From Candidatus Enterocloster excrementipullorum (lineage in GTDB: Bacteria; Bacillota; Clostridia; Lachnospirales; Lachnospiraceae), in the NCBI GenBank assembly GCA_019119575.1, contig DWWT01000029.1, positions 54,391-118,390 on the forward strand: a DNA stretch of 64,000 bases, in the 5' to 3' direction. Below are positions 25,577 to 34,431 of the stretch, one piece after another. Made by a program: the position numbers and the translations under genes. The notes beneath the pieces were generated by a model. The model made no database searches. It saw only the letters and a list, made by a program, of their open reading frames with translations, and was not told the origin of the DNA. Numbering within the stretch: the stretch's first letter is position 1; each line of letters opens with the position of its first letter.

Positions 25577-27016
25577 CTACCGGGACAAACGTTCCTTCCA
25601 CAGCCGGTTCACCGCCGCCGGGTCCGCCTTTCCCTTCATGGCCCGCATGGTCTGGCCCACCAAAAAGCCCATGGCCTTCTCCTTGCCGCCCTTGTAATCC
25701 GCCACGGACTGGGGGTTGGCCTCATAGATTTCCTCAATCACCTTTTTCAGCGTCCCCTCGTCATTCACCACCCCAAGGCCCTTCTCCTTCACATAGGCCT
25801 CGGGCTCCGCATCATGGGCAAAAATTTCCTCAAACACGGATTTCGCCACCGTGCGGTTGATAGCGCCATTCTCCACCATCTGAATGAGCGCTGCCAGATG
25901 GGCCGGAGAAAATTTCATCTCTTCCGCATCCATCTCCCGCTCCTTAAGCAAACGCATGGCCTCCACCATCAGCCAGTTGGACGCCTCCTTGGGCTTTCCG
26001 CAGATTTTTACCGTCTCCTCAAACAGATCCGCCATGTGCTTGGAGCTGGTGAGAAGCCCCGCGTCATAGGCCGGAAGGCCGAATTCCTCCTGGTAGCGGG
26101 CCATTTTCTCTGTGCGCAGCTCCGGCTGGCGGGCCTTCACCGCCGCAATCCACTCGTCGCTTATAACCACCGGCGGAAGATCCGGATCCGGGAAATAGCG
26201 GTAATCCTGGGCGTCCTCCTTGGAGCGCATGGCCTTGGAGCTCTCCTTGTTGTCATCCCAGCGCCGCGTCTCCTGGATGACCTTCTTTCCATCCTCCAAG
26301 AGCTCAATCTGCCGGGCACGCTCCCCCTCAATGGCCCTGGCAATGGCCTTGAAGGAGTTCAGATTCTTCATCTCTGTCCGGGTTCCCAGGGTATTGCTCC
26401 CCGCCTCCCGCACGGACAGGTTCACGTCCGCCCGCATGGAGCCCTCCTGGAGCTTGCAGTCCGAAGCCCCCAGATACTGGATCATGAGGCGGAGCTTTTC
26501 CAGGTAGGCGATGACTTCCTCAGCGCTGCGCATATCCGGCTCGGAGACAATCTCAATCAGGGGCACGCCGCTTCGGTTGTAATCCACCAGGGAGCAGTCC
26601 TCCCACTCGTCGTGGATCAGCTTTCCCGCGTCCTCCTCCATGTGAATCTCATGGATTCCCACCTTCTTTTTCGCCCCGGACTCCGTCTCAATCTCCACCC
26701 AGCCGTCGTGGCAGATGGGCAGGTATAGCTGGGAAATCTGGTAGTTCTGGGGATTATCCGGATAAAAATAATTCTTCCGGTCAAATTTGCAGTATTGGTT
26801 AATCTGGCAGTTGGCCGCCAATCCCACAGCCAGGGCATACTCCACCACCTGCTTGTTGAGAACCGGAAGGGAGCCGGGCATGCCGGTGCACACCGGGCAG
26901 GTGTGGGTGTTGGGCGCCCCTCCGAACTGGGTGGAGCATCCGCAGAATATTTTCGTCTTGGTGGCCAGCTCCACATGGACCTCCAGTCCGATTACCGTCT
27001 CATACTGTCTGCTCAT
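25577..27016 (-). CDS. gatB: Aspartyl/glutamyl-tRNA(Asn/Gln) amidotransferase subunit B
   Basis: A 479-residue GatB. ETVIGLEVHVELATKTKIFC and CPVCTGMPGSLPVLN with the zinc-binding Cys residues, then VDYNRSGVPLIEIVSEPD and MRADVNLSVR, followed by the tail/YqeY domain ending MGFLVGQTMRAMKGKADPAAVNRL. It is the kinase and transamidase subunit of GatCAB. The ATG at 27016 follows AAAGGAG and lies inside the end of gatA (17-nt overlap). Confidence 0.97.
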   Translation of the reverse strand: MSRQYETVIGLEVHVELATKTKIFCGCSTQFGGAPNTHTCPVCTGMPGSLPVLNKQVVEYALAVGLAANCQINQYCKFDRKNYFYPDNPQNYQISQLYLPICHDGWVEIETESGAKKKVGIHEIHMEEDAGKLIHDEWEDCSLVDYNRSGVPLIEIVSEPDMRSAEEVIAYLEKLRLMIQYLGASDCKLQEGSMRADVNLSVREAGSNTLGTRTEMKNLNSFKAIARAIEGERARQIELLEDGKKVIQETRRWDDNKESSKAMRSKEDAQDYRYFPDPDLPPVVISDEWIAAVKARQPELRTEKMARYQEEFGLPAYDAGLLTSSKHMADLFEETVKICGKPKEASNWLMVEAMRLLKEREMDAEEMKFSPAHLAALIQMVENGAINRTVAKSVFEEIFAHDAEPEAYVKEKGLGVVNDEGTLKKVIEEIYEANPQSVADYKGGKEKAMGFLVGQTMRAMKGKADPAAVNRLWKERLSR

Positions 27017-28451
27017 TGCGCACGCTCCTTTCAAATGTATATGCCGCCCGGATAATATGTTTCTCCTTAAAGCAGTCCCCGATCAGCTGCAGGCCGATGG
27101 GAAGCCCCTTGGAATCTTTTCCGCAGGGCACGGTCATGCCCGGAAGGCCCGCCAGGTTCACCGAGATGGTGTAGATATCTCCCAGATACATTTTCAGAGG
27201 ATCCTGAAGGGACTCTCCCAGCCGGGGCGCTGTGGAGGGAGCCGCGGGCGCCAGAATACAGTCATAGGAGGCAAATGCCTTATCAAATTCCCGCTTGATC
27301 AGCGCCTTGGTGCGCAGAGCTTTCAGATAGTAGGCGTCATAGTAGCCGGAGCTCAGCACAAAGGAGCCCAGCATAATCCGCCGCTTGACCTCCGGCCCAA
27401 AGCCCTGGGAGCGGGTCTTCTTATACATGTCGTGAAGCCCCTCATAGTCCGCAGCCCGGAAGCCGTATTTCACCCCGTCAAACCGGGAGAGGTTGGAGCT
27501 GGCCTCCGCGGAGGCAATGACATAGTAGGCCGGGATGGCGTAATCCACCAGCCCTAAGTCAAATTCCTCTACCACAGCACCCGCGTCCGCAAGCACCCGC
27601 GCCGCCTCCTTTACGGCCCCGGCCACCTCCGGATCCAATCCCTCGCCAAAGTAGCTGGCGGGAATGCCGATGCGCATTCCCCGCACATCCTTCGTGAGCG
27701 CGGCGGTGAAATCCGTATCCTGCCGCTCCATGGAGGTGGCGTCCTTCACATCCCGTCCCGCAATTACCTCCAGAATGGCCGCGCAGTCCGCCACGTCCTT
27801 CGCAATGGGGCCGATCTGATCCAGGGAGGAGCCGTAGGCGATAAGCCCCCACCGGGACACCGTGCCATAGGTGGGCTTGATTCCCGTGACGCCGCAGAAG
27901 GAGCTGGGCTGGCGGATGGAACCGCCGGTGTCCGAACCCAGGGCATAGAAGCACTCCTTTGCCGCCACCGCTGCGCAGGAGCCGCCGGAGGAGCCGCCGG
28001 GCACATGGTCCGTGTTCCACGGATTTCTCGTGGGCCCAAAGGCGGAGGTCTCCGTGGTGCTTCCCATGGCAAACTCATCCATGTTGGTCTTTCCCAGGAT
28101 GACGGCCCCGGCTTTCTTTAACTGCTCCGCCGCCTGGGCCGTGTAGGCGGGGACAAAATGTTCCAGTATCTTTGAACTGCAGGTGGTCCGAAGGCCCTCA
28201 GTGCAGATATTGTCCTTGATGGCTACGGGGACTCCCGCCAGGGGACCGGAAAGTCTCCCGGCCTCAATCTCCCGCTGTACCGTTTCCGCCTGGGCCATAG
28301 CCCCCTCCTCGTCCACGGTCACATAGGCGTGGATGGAGGGCTCCATCTCCCGAATGCGGCGGAGCGCGGCTGCGGCGGCCTCCGGGGCCGTCACCTCACC
28401 GGCCTGTATCTTTTTTCCCAATTCCAGGGCTGTCAAATCCAGTAAATCCAT
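27000..28451 (-). CDS. gatA: Aspartyl/glutamyl-tRNA(Asn/Gln) amidotransferase subunit A
   Basis: A 483-residue amidase-signature protein that makes ammonia from glutamine. Catalytic Lys is in VAIKDNIC, the Ser-cisSer-Lys triad continues in GGSSGGSCAAVAAK and GSDTGGSIRQPSSFCG. GTAGGAGG precedes the ATG, 11 nt after the gatC stop. With AspRS upstream the complex probably converts Asp-tRNA(Asn) to Asn-tRNA(Asn), and Glu-tRNA(Gln) to Gln-tRNA(Gln). Confidence 0.97.
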   Translation of the reverse strand: MDLLDLTALELGKKIQAGEVTAPEAAAAALRRIREMEPSIHAYVTVDEEGAMAQAETVQREIEAGRLSGPLAGVPVAIKDNICTEGLRTTCSSKILEHFVPAYTAQAAEQLKKAGAVILGKTNMDEFAMGSTTETSAFGPTRNPWNTDHVPGGSSGGSCAAVAAKECFYALGSDTGGSIRQPSSFCGVTGIKPTYGTVSRWGLIAYGSSLDQIGPIAKDVADCAAILEVIAGRDVKDATSMERQDTDFTAALTKDVRGMRIGIPASYFGEGLDPEVAGAVKEAARVLADAGAVVEEFDLGLVDYAIPAYYVIASAEASSNLSRFDGVKYGFRAADYEGLHDMYKKTRSQGFGPEVKRRIMLGSFVLSSGYYDAYYLKALRTKALIKREFDKAFASYDCILAPAAPSTAPRLGESLQDPLKMYLGDIYTISVNLAGLPGMTVPCGKDSKGLPIGLQLIGDCFKEKHIIRAAYTFERSVRNEQTV

Positions 28452-28462
28452 TTTTCCACCTC

Positions 28463-28756
28463 CTACTCTACGGTTTTCGGCACCATGAAAGCGCCGTCCT
28501 TTTTCCGGGGCGCGTTGGCCAGCATCCGCTCCCTGTCATCCCCATTTTCCACCACGTCCTCCCGGAACACGTTGTTTACGGGAAATATATGGGACATGGG
28601 CTCCACGCCCTCGGTGTCCAGCTCATTTAACATATCAATATAATCCAGCATCCGGCTCATGTCCTTTTTCGCCGCCTCCTTTTCCTCGGGAGACAGGTCC
28701 AGCTTTGCCAGAATGCCCACGTATTCAATGGTCTCATCGCTTATGATATTTGCCAT
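28463..28756 (-). CDS. gatC: Aspartyl/glutamyl-tRNA(Asn/Gln) amidotransferase subunit C
   Basis: A 97-residue GatC with the usual N-terminal helix ([25 protein letters not shown] in two helical turns), the middle [19 protein letters not shown] and the C-terminal [10 protein letters not shown]...[20 protein letters not shown] pattern (shown in pieces). It tethers GatA to GatB. AAGGAGGAG precedes the ATG. Gene order aspS-gatC-gatA-gatB. Confidence 0.94.
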   Translation of the reverse strand: MANIISDETIEYVGILAKLDLSPEEKEAAKKDMSRMLDYIDMLNELDTEGVEPMSHIFPVNNVFREDVVENGDDRERMLANAPRKKDGAFMVPKTVE

Positions 28757-28858
28757 GTCAGCTCCTCCTTGCCTTTATTGGTACCGTAAATTCTTTCGCA
28801 GTTTGACGGCGTACCCGCCTGCCGGGCGCGTGCAGGTTCACCCTGCCGCCCTGCTCCG

Positions 28859-30190
28859 TCAGGGCTCCAGCCGGGTCACATCCCTGGGGAACATGGCGGC
28901 CTCCCGCACGTTCTGCTCATCCAAGAGCCGCATGGTCAGACGCTCCAGCCCGATTCCCAGTCCCCCGTGGGGCGGCATGCCGTATTTAAAAATCATCAGA
29001 TAGGAGGCGATGTCCTCCGGATCCATGCCCCGCTTTTCCATCTTCGCCAGGATCTCCTGATAGTCGTGGATGCGCTGGCCGCCTGTGGTGACCTCAAGCC
29101 CGCGAAACAGCAGGTCAAAGCTCAAGGTAAACCGCGGATCCGCCGGGTCGTCCATGGCGTAGAAGGGACGCTTCTTGGAAGGATAATGGGTGATAAATAC
29201 AAAATCGCTTCCGCACTCTTCCTTAAAATACCGGCCGATCAGAAGCTCCTCCTCGGGCTCTAAATCATAGGGGTTGCGGATCTTCCTGCCGTATTTTTCC
29301 GAAGCCAGCTTCTTTGCTTCATCAAAACGGACCGCCGGAATCCGGCTCACATCCGGCAGGGTCACATCCAGCATGGCCAGCTCCTTTTTATAGTCCCTCT
29401 CCAGAAGCTTCATCACGTACTGGAGCATGCCGGTCTCCATGGCCATCACGTCCTCGAAGCTGTCGATGTAGCCCATCTCAAAGTCCAGGCTGGTGTACTC
29501 ATTTAAATGCCGGGTGGTGTTGTGCTTCTCCGCCCGGAACACAGGCGCTGTCTCAAACACCCGGTCGTAGACCCCCACCATGGTCTGCTTATAAAACTGC
29601 GGGCTCTGTCCCAGCTCCGCCTTCTTGCCGAAATAGTCCAGCTTGAATACATTGGAGCCGCCCTCCGCTCCCCGAGCCACAATCTTGGGCGTATGGATTT
29701 CCGTAAATCCCTGGCTGAACAGATATTCCCTAAATCCCCGGACAATGCCCTCCTGGATCTTGAACTTGGCCCGCTCCCGCACATTGCGCAGAGAGACCGG
29801 GCGCAGGGCCAGCTTGGTCTCCAGGGACGTATTCAGCTTCCACTTGCTCACCGGAATGGGAAGGGGAGCCGCAGGCTTTGACAGGATGCGGATGGACTTC
29901 AGGCGGATTTCAAATCCCTGGGGAGCCCGTTCCTCAGCCTTTACCGTTCCGGTGACCTCCACGGTGCATTCCTCGTGAAGTTCATGAATATCAAAATCCG
30001 TCTTTCCCTCCTCGTACACGCACTGCACCAGCCCCTGGGCTTTGCGCAGAATCACAAATGCCACCTCGCCCATGTCCCGGATGGTGTGAACCGCTCCATT
30101 CATCCGCACGGTCTGCCCCTCGCGGGCTCCACCTGCCATATCCCGGATATCCACAACCTCTTTTTTCTTTACGCCGTCAATAAATTCCAT
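28859..30190 (-). CDS. aspS: Aspartate-tRNA ligase, archaeal-type, probably non-discriminating
   Basis: A 443-residue class II synthetase. It has the short OB-fold anticodon domain and no bacterial insertion domain, so it belongs to the archaeal/eukaryal AspRS type (E. coli AspRS is about 590 residues). Class II motif 2 includes FRAEKHNTTRHLNEYTSLD, and motif 3 is GGLGIGLERLTMRLL. Such enzymes next to gatCAB usually also charge tRNA(Asn) with Asp. The ATG at 30190 has AGAAGGAGG upstream. A T-box leader lies directly in front. Confidence 0.93.
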   Translation of the reverse strand: MEFIDGVKKKEVVDIRDMAGGAREGQTVRMNGAVHTIRDMGEVAFVILRKAQGLVQCVYEEGKTDFDIHELHEECTVEVTGTVKAEERAPQGFEIRLKSIRILSKPAAPLPIPVSKWKLNTSLETKLALRPVSLRNVRERAKFKIQEGIVRGFREYLFSQGFTEIHTPKIVARGAEGGSNVFKLDYFGKKAELGQSPQFYKQTMVGVYDRVFETAPVFRAEKHNTTRHLNEYTSLDFEMGYIDSFEDVMAMETGMLQYVMKLLERDYKKELAMLDVTLPDVSRIPAVRFDEAKKLASEKYGRKIRNPYDLEPEEELLIGRYFKEECGSDFVFITHYPSKKRPFYAMDDPADPRFTLSFDLLFRGLEVTTGGQRIHDYQEILAKMEKRGMDPEDIASYLMIFKYGMPPHGGLGIGLERLTMRLLDEQNVREAAMFPRDVTRLEP

Positions 30191-30295
30191 CTTGTTTCCT
30201 CCTTCTTGGTCCACATGTCCGGCAGGGCCTGCCTGGGCAGACGCTGCCATTTGGTTCCGGGGGTTTTTCAGGATGCCGTCTAAACGGTTTCCGCA

Positions 30296-30740
30296 AACAA
30301 AAAACGCCCCGGAACACAGTCACTGTATTCCGGGACGGGAGTCATTTCCTTCCCAAAGGAGCCTGGCGCATACACAAACACTGGCATCAGCCCTCTGCTT
30401 TGAGGCCTGGCCCTTTGTCCAAATGAGAATTCCCGCGGTACCACCCGCATTGAGGACGCCGGGGTCATGCCTTCCGCGCGTATGCGGCGCTGCACTTACC
30501 GGATCTTCCTCCACTCTCTGCATGTAACGTATGCCTGCGGATATACCTACTATCGGCTGCCGTCCGTCGCCGTCTGCAAAAGCCGCTTCAGTATACCAGC
30601 TCCGGAGTGTTCCCTTCGCCCAGTCCTGCCCGGCGGCGCTCTCAGTCGGTGACGCCCCCTTCCTGTCACATTTCTCAGGCAAGAGTCTCCTTCATAGCTG
30701 TTGCGATATGCGCAGCCGTTTGAGACGGCCGCAAATATAT
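30296..30740 (-). promoter_or_regulatory. T-box leader of aspS-gatCAB
   Basis: On the minus strand a long leader contains the hallmark T-box sequence GGTGGTACCGCG (30432-30445 region), the UGGN bulge that pairs with an uncharged tRNA 3' end. Upstream is a Stem I-like region with CTGAGAGCGCC and GGACTGGGCGAAG resembling the AG-bulge/terminal-loop pair. Downstream is the competing terminator at 30299-30334 (CCCGGAA...TTCCGGG, then six T). The specifier codon could not be fixed by eye; Asp or Asn is expected from the genes served. Confidence 0.88.
30299..30334 (-). terminator. T-box-controlled intrinsic terminator
   Basis: CCCGGAA (30308-30314) pairs with TTCCGGG (30328-30334), with an inner ACAG/CTGT pairing, and on the minus strand is followed by six T. 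It lies about 110 bp before the aspS start and competes with the antiterminator carrying the T-box. Confidence 0.85.
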
Positions 30741-30745
30741 TTTAT

Positions 30746-30774
30746 AAAATAATACAGGAGGCGGGGATTGTCAA
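30746..30774 (-). promoter_or_regulatory. Promoter of the T-box leader
   Basis: Minus strand: TTGACA (30769-30774), 17-bp spacer, TATTTT (30746-30751), just ahead of the T-box leader for aspS. Confidence 0.65.
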
Positions 30775-30779
30775 GAGTA

Positions 30780-31017
30780 ATTTTTTTGTTCCTGTACCTG
30801 CACCTGCAATACTTAAGAAAATTAAGCGGATATTCCTGTTTTCCATACGTCCAAAGCCGGATTTTTCACAGCATAAATCTCTTCACCGTCCGGCATGATC
30901 TGAAAACCGTCTTTCATCTGCTGAATCAGCAGGAAATATCTGAAAGTGCAGAAATGTCCCCTCGGGTCCTTTACTTTTTCCATTTATGATTTCAGCCGCT
31001 ATTTATAAAATAATAAC
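30780..31017. other. Gene-poor stretch before the alcohol dehydrogenase
   Basis: About 240 bp with no supported gene. A minus-strand 53-codon frame (30822-30983) lacks a ribosome binding site. AT-rich end (ATTTATAAAATAATAACGG) next to a dispersed repeat copy. Confidence 0.4.
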
Positions 31018-31045
31018 GGAAAATGAATTTTCAAACACGCTCTAG
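31018..31045. repeat. Dispersed short repeat, copy B
   Basis: AATGAATTTTCAAACACGC followed by TCTAG; best-preserved full copy of the motif that also ends argD, the secreted coiled-coil gene, the GDSL hydrolase and the RNHCP gene. Here it lies 16 bp upstream of the alcohol dehydrogenase start, not at a stop codon that I can identify. Confidence 0.6.
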
Positions 31046-31060
31046 GAAGGAGATTCTAAG

Positions 31061-32081
31061 ATGAAAACCATCAAACTTTCAGAACCGCGAACCATCAGCT
31101 GTGTGGAGACAGAAAAGCCAGGCCCAGGCCAGAATGAAGCCCTGATCCGGATTCAGGCAGCAGGAATCTGCGGCAGCGATATCGGCGCTTTCCGCGGAAC
31201 CAATAAACTGGTGTCCTATCCGCGGGTGATCGGACATGAGCTGGCCGGAATCATAGAGGCAATACCTGAGGACAATCCCAAAGGACTTACAATCGGTGAC
31301 CGTGTTATCATAGATCCCTATTTATACTGCGGAACCTGTTATCCATGCAGTATTGGGAGAACCAACTGCTGCACGGACTTAAAGGTTCTGGGGGTACATA
31401 TTGACGGCGGGAATGGCAGAATATTACTGTCATCCGGCAGATATGCTGATTAAAATTCCGGATGATATGGATTGGACGGAAGCTGCTATGGCAGAACCTC
31501 TGACCATTTCTCTCCACGGCATTCACAGGGGAGGGCTAAAGGCCGGAGAATACTGCGCGGTCATCGGAGCCGGCCCCATCGGCCTTCTGGCAGGCATGAT
31601 CGCCCAGGCGTATGGCGCCCACGCAATTCTTCTCGATTTGGTTCAGGAGCGTCTTGATTTTGCCAAAGAATTGGGAATTGAACATGTAATCAACTCCGGA
31701 AAGGAGGACGTTAAAGAGGCGATACGCAAGATTACCGGCGGAACAATGGCCCAGCTGGTAATGGAGTGCAGCGGTTCCAATGCGGCAATTCGCTCCACCC
31801 TGGATTTTGTCAGCAACGCAGGACGGATTACCCTGACCGGGTGGCCCCCCAGGGAGACCTCTATTCCCACGGATTTGATTACCAGAAAAGAAATTGATAT
31901 TCGCGGCGCAAGAACCAGCGCCGGAGAATTTGAAGAGGCGATTGATCTGATCTATACGAAAAGAGTGGATGTGCGAAAGATTCTGACCAGGACAGGCACG
32001 CTGGAGGAAGCGCCGGAACTTATCAGAAACATTGAAAAAAATCCGGGTGACTACATGAAGGTTGTAATACGGATGGAGTGA
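31061..32081 (+). pseudogene. Zinc-dependent alcohol dehydrogenase, frameshifted
   Basis: Two overlapping frames together form a normal ~339-residue medium-chain dehydrogenase. Frame 1 (31061-31453) carries the catalytic zinc Cys in AAGICGSDIG, GHELAGII with the conserved His-Glu, and the structural-zinc cysteines CGTCYPCSIGRTNCC. Frame 3 (to 32081) carries the NAD-binding AVIGAGPIGLLAGM, LGIEHVINSGKEDV and ITLTGWP. The break is at GGCGGGAATGG: one extra G in the run at 31409-31411 moves the sequence out of frame between VHIDGG and MAEYYCHPA. AGGAAGGAG precedes the start. It resembles sorbitol/threonine-type dehydrogenases; the substrate is unknown. A real mutation and a sequencing error cannot be told apart here. 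Confidence 0.85.
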
Positions 32082-32147
32082 CAAAAGCGAGGGGGATCCG
32101 CAGACATCCGGCGAGCCCCCTCCTCCATTTTCTATTCTTCGTTTCCT

Positions 32148-32765
32148 TTATTCATAAATCCGCTTTCCAAATTCATACGCTTTCTCCAGCCAGCCCGTCT
32201 TCTCAATCTGCGGCCTCCCGTTGGTGTCCCCGCAGCCCCCGGCTAACAGCATCCCCCTGTCGTGAAACCCAATGTAATTCACCAGGGCAAATTGATAGTA
32301 AGAAACCGCCTGCTCAAAAGTCCAGAAAAAGTCATCCGCTGCTGTCATAAGCAGAGCACTGTCCTTCACCGGATACCGCTCATATCTCCCCTTTGGCGGG
32401 GCCGGATCCTCTTCGGCAATACAGTAAAACCGCTCGATAAACGCCTTGAGCCGCGATGAAATCGTCCAGAAATACATAGGCGAGGCGAAAACCAAAAGAT
32501 CCGCTTCCTTGATCTTCGGAACCAGCTCATTGAAGCCGTCTTTCTGGATACAGGGTTTTCCATACCGGCAGGCATTGCATCCCAGGCACCCCTTCACTTC
32601 CTGTTTCATCAGGGAAAGAATCTCCGTGTGGTGGCCCGCTGCCTCCGCTCCCTCCGCAAAGCTCCGCACCAGCTGCGCTGTGTTTCCGTGAGGCCGTCCG
32701 CCGCCCTGGATGATGAGGATTTTCTTTTTGTCCGTGTTCTGCGTTTCCATATCCCGTATTTCCAT
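32148..32765 (-). CDS. Flavodoxin-fold NAD(P)H-dependent oxidoreductase
   Basis: A 205-residue FMN reductase-like protein. The phosphate loop is QGGGRPHGNTAQLVRSF. A compact cysteine group CLGCNACRYGKPC (C-x2-C-x2-C-x5-C) matches the iron-sulfur flavoprotein pattern and may hold a 4Fe-4S cluster. LLVFASPMYFWTISSRLKAFIER is the second flavin-contact segment. Starts are possible at 32765 or 32750; spacing to a ribosome site is ambiguous. Convergent with the broken alcohol dehydrogenase, 62 bp before... the GH4 gene lies upstream in the same direction. Confidence 0.85.
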   Translation of the reverse strand: MEIRDMETQNTDKKKILIIQGGGRPHGNTAQLVRSFAEGAEAAGHHTEILSLMKQEVKGCLGCNACRYGKPCIQKDGFNELVPKIKEADLLVFASPMYFWTISSRLKAFIERFYCIAEEDPAPPKGRYERYPVKDSALLMTAADDFFWTFEQAVSYYQFALVNYIGFHDRGMLLAGGCGDTNGRPQIEKTGWLEKAYEFGKRIYE

Positions 32766-32827
32766 ATTCCTCGTTTCCTCCCAATCATGCGTTTTATTCC
32801 TGCGGGCCGCGGGCCCGGCACATTATC

Positions 32828-34228
32828 TTAAAACCACATCCCCAGCAGATACGCCCGCGTTCCCTCCAGCATATCGTCAATCAGCTTCTTCACCTGCTCC
32901 CGGCTGCAGCCCTTTCCCTTCACGAGAGGGTCATCCATAAAGGCCTCGAGCACCAGGCTGCGGTCGCCGGTGAGAGCTGCCTTTAAAATCCGCTCATGAT
33001 TTTCCACATGGGGCATCACCAGCGCCTTTATAGATTCGGGAAGGGAGCCCGCCTGAACCGGGCGGATGGCATCCCTTTCAAAAAGGGCATTGGTCTCCAC
33101 CACTGCCTTTTCGGGCAGATTGGGAATCTGTCCTGCTGTGTTGGGGATGTTTACATTGCTTACCACCCGGGTGAGGCCGCACAGAGCCTTGATAAGAAGG
33201 ATGCCCTCCTCCCCGGTGGGAGAAAGCTTGACATCTTCCTCCCCGGATAAAAGCCGGCGGCTCTTTTCCAGCCGTTTCTTTAAATCCTGCTTTCTCCAGT
33301 CCACGGTAGTCAGTCCGAATTTCCAGCTTTCCACTGTCCGTGGGCTGTCCAGGTATTCATTTCCCGGCATAAATTCCGCCAGATGCCGATCCCCGGCAGC
33401 TGCAATCAAACCGTAGCGCCGGAACAAGTCGAATTTCACCCGATGGGCACAGGCAAAGGAATCATTGGCCCAGTTTTTGTCCCGCTCCGCAAACCCCTCT
33501 TCAAAATGCGCGTCCACATACTCCTCATACACGGGGAACAGATCCATTCCCTGATAAGACGCGTAATCAAACCAGGTAAAATGGTTGATTCCCAGCACAT
33601 TTACATGGATATCCCGGCGGTCAATGCCGGAGAATCCCCGGGTCTCTTCCAGAATTCCCTTTAACACCTTCTGGGTACCAAACACCTCATGGCAGCAGCC
33701 GAAGGCTTTCATCTGCGGGAACTCATGGTACAGAGTTTTCACGCACAGGGACATAGGATTTGTATAATTGATCACCCACGCCTGGGGAGAAAACTCCCGC
33801 ACTGCCCTGGCAATCTCTATAAACATAGGAACCGTGCGCAGCCCCCGCATCATCCCGCCGGGGCCTGCCGTATCCCCTACGGACTGCCAGATTCCCAGGC
33901 GCTCCGGCATGTGGACATCCACTGCCATCTCGTCAAAGGTGCCGGGAAGAATGGAAATAACCACAAAATCCGCCCCTGTCAGCGCATCCTGCAATGTGTC
34001 TGCCGTCTCATATCGCCATTTTCCCACCGCCTCGGGCCGGGTGGAGAGCCGGTTCCCAATGGACGCATTGGCCTTTGCCGCCTCCCTGTCAATGTCGTAC
34101 AGACGAATGCATCCGCTCATGGACGGCTCCAGCGCCAGATCCGTCATGAAAGTCCACGCCCATCCCCGGGATCCCCCGCCGATATAGGCAATCTGCACAT
34201 CCCTTACATTTCCCTTGCAATCGTTCAT
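32828..34228 (-). CDS. Glycoside hydrolase family 4 (alpha-galactosidase/glucosidase-like)
   Basis: A 466-residue GH4 enzyme. These use NAD+ and a divalent metal in a redox-elimination mechanism. The Rossmann motif AYIGGGSRGWAWTF is at the N-terminus, TNPMS sits in INYTNPMSLCVKTL, the metal-binding Cys/His pair in CCHEVFG, and GINHFTWFDY is the second metal segment. Closest by motif to alpha-galactosidase/alpha-glucuronidase branches rather than 6-phosphoglycosidases; the sugar is uncertain. The ATG at 34228 follows GAGAGG; a TTG two codons upstream is less likely. Divergent from an AraC regulator that probably controls it. Confidence 0.9.
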   Translation of the reverse strand: MNDCKGNVRDVQIAYIGGGSRGWAWTFMTDLALEPSMSGCIRLYDIDREAAKANASIGNRLSTRPEAVGKWRYETADTLQDALTGADFVVISILPGTFDEMAVDVHMPERLGIWQSVGDTAGPGGMMRGLRTVPMFIEIARAVREFSPQAWVINYTNPMSLCVKTLYHEFPQMKAFGCCHEVFGTQKVLKGILEETRGFSGIDRRDIHVNVLGINHFTWFDYASYQGMDLFPVYEEYVDAHFEEGFAERDKNWANDSFACAHRVKFDLFRRYGLIAAAGDRHLAEFMPGNEYLDSPRTVESWKFGLTTVDWRKQDLKKRLEKSRRLLSGEEDVKLSPTGEEGILLIKALCGLTRVVSNVNIPNTAGQIPNLPEKAVVETNALFERDAIRPVQAGSLPESIKALVMPHVENHERILKAALTGDRSLVLEAFMDDPLVKGKGCSREQVKKLIDDMLEGTRAYLLGMWF

Positions 34229-34275
34229 CTTCAAACCTCTCTTTTTCTCTGTTTTTGTTTACATTCCGTTTTCTA

Positions 34276-34320
34276 TGGACATTTTACCATAATATCGTAT
34301 AATTATCTTGTGATATCTTG
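34276..34320 (+). promoter_or_regulatory. Divergent control region between GH4 and AraC genes
   Basis: Plus-strand promoter TGGACA (34276-34281), 16-bp spacer, TATAAT (34298-34303) for the regulator gene. Two direct repeats TATCTTG at 34304-34310 and 34314-34320, one helical turn apart, are possible AraC-type half-sites. Confidence 0.4.
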
Positions 34321-34431
34321 ATGTATTATCCCATTTATCAAATGATATTTACCTATTTTGCCCGAAGAAGGCATTGTCCGAAGAATGAGGTCTCGAAGAA
34401 TGATTCGCCGCGTTCCGGAAAGGAGAACGAC

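Noticed and set aside
25814..26728. Plus-strand frame of 304 codons opposite gatB
   Set aside because: gatB on the minus strand shows conserved motifs throughout; the antisense frame has none.
30822..30983. Minus-strand 53-codon frame in the gap before the alcohol dehydrogenase
   Set aside because: No ribosome binding site, no recognisable motif, and the region between T-box promoter and repeat otherwise looks non-coding.
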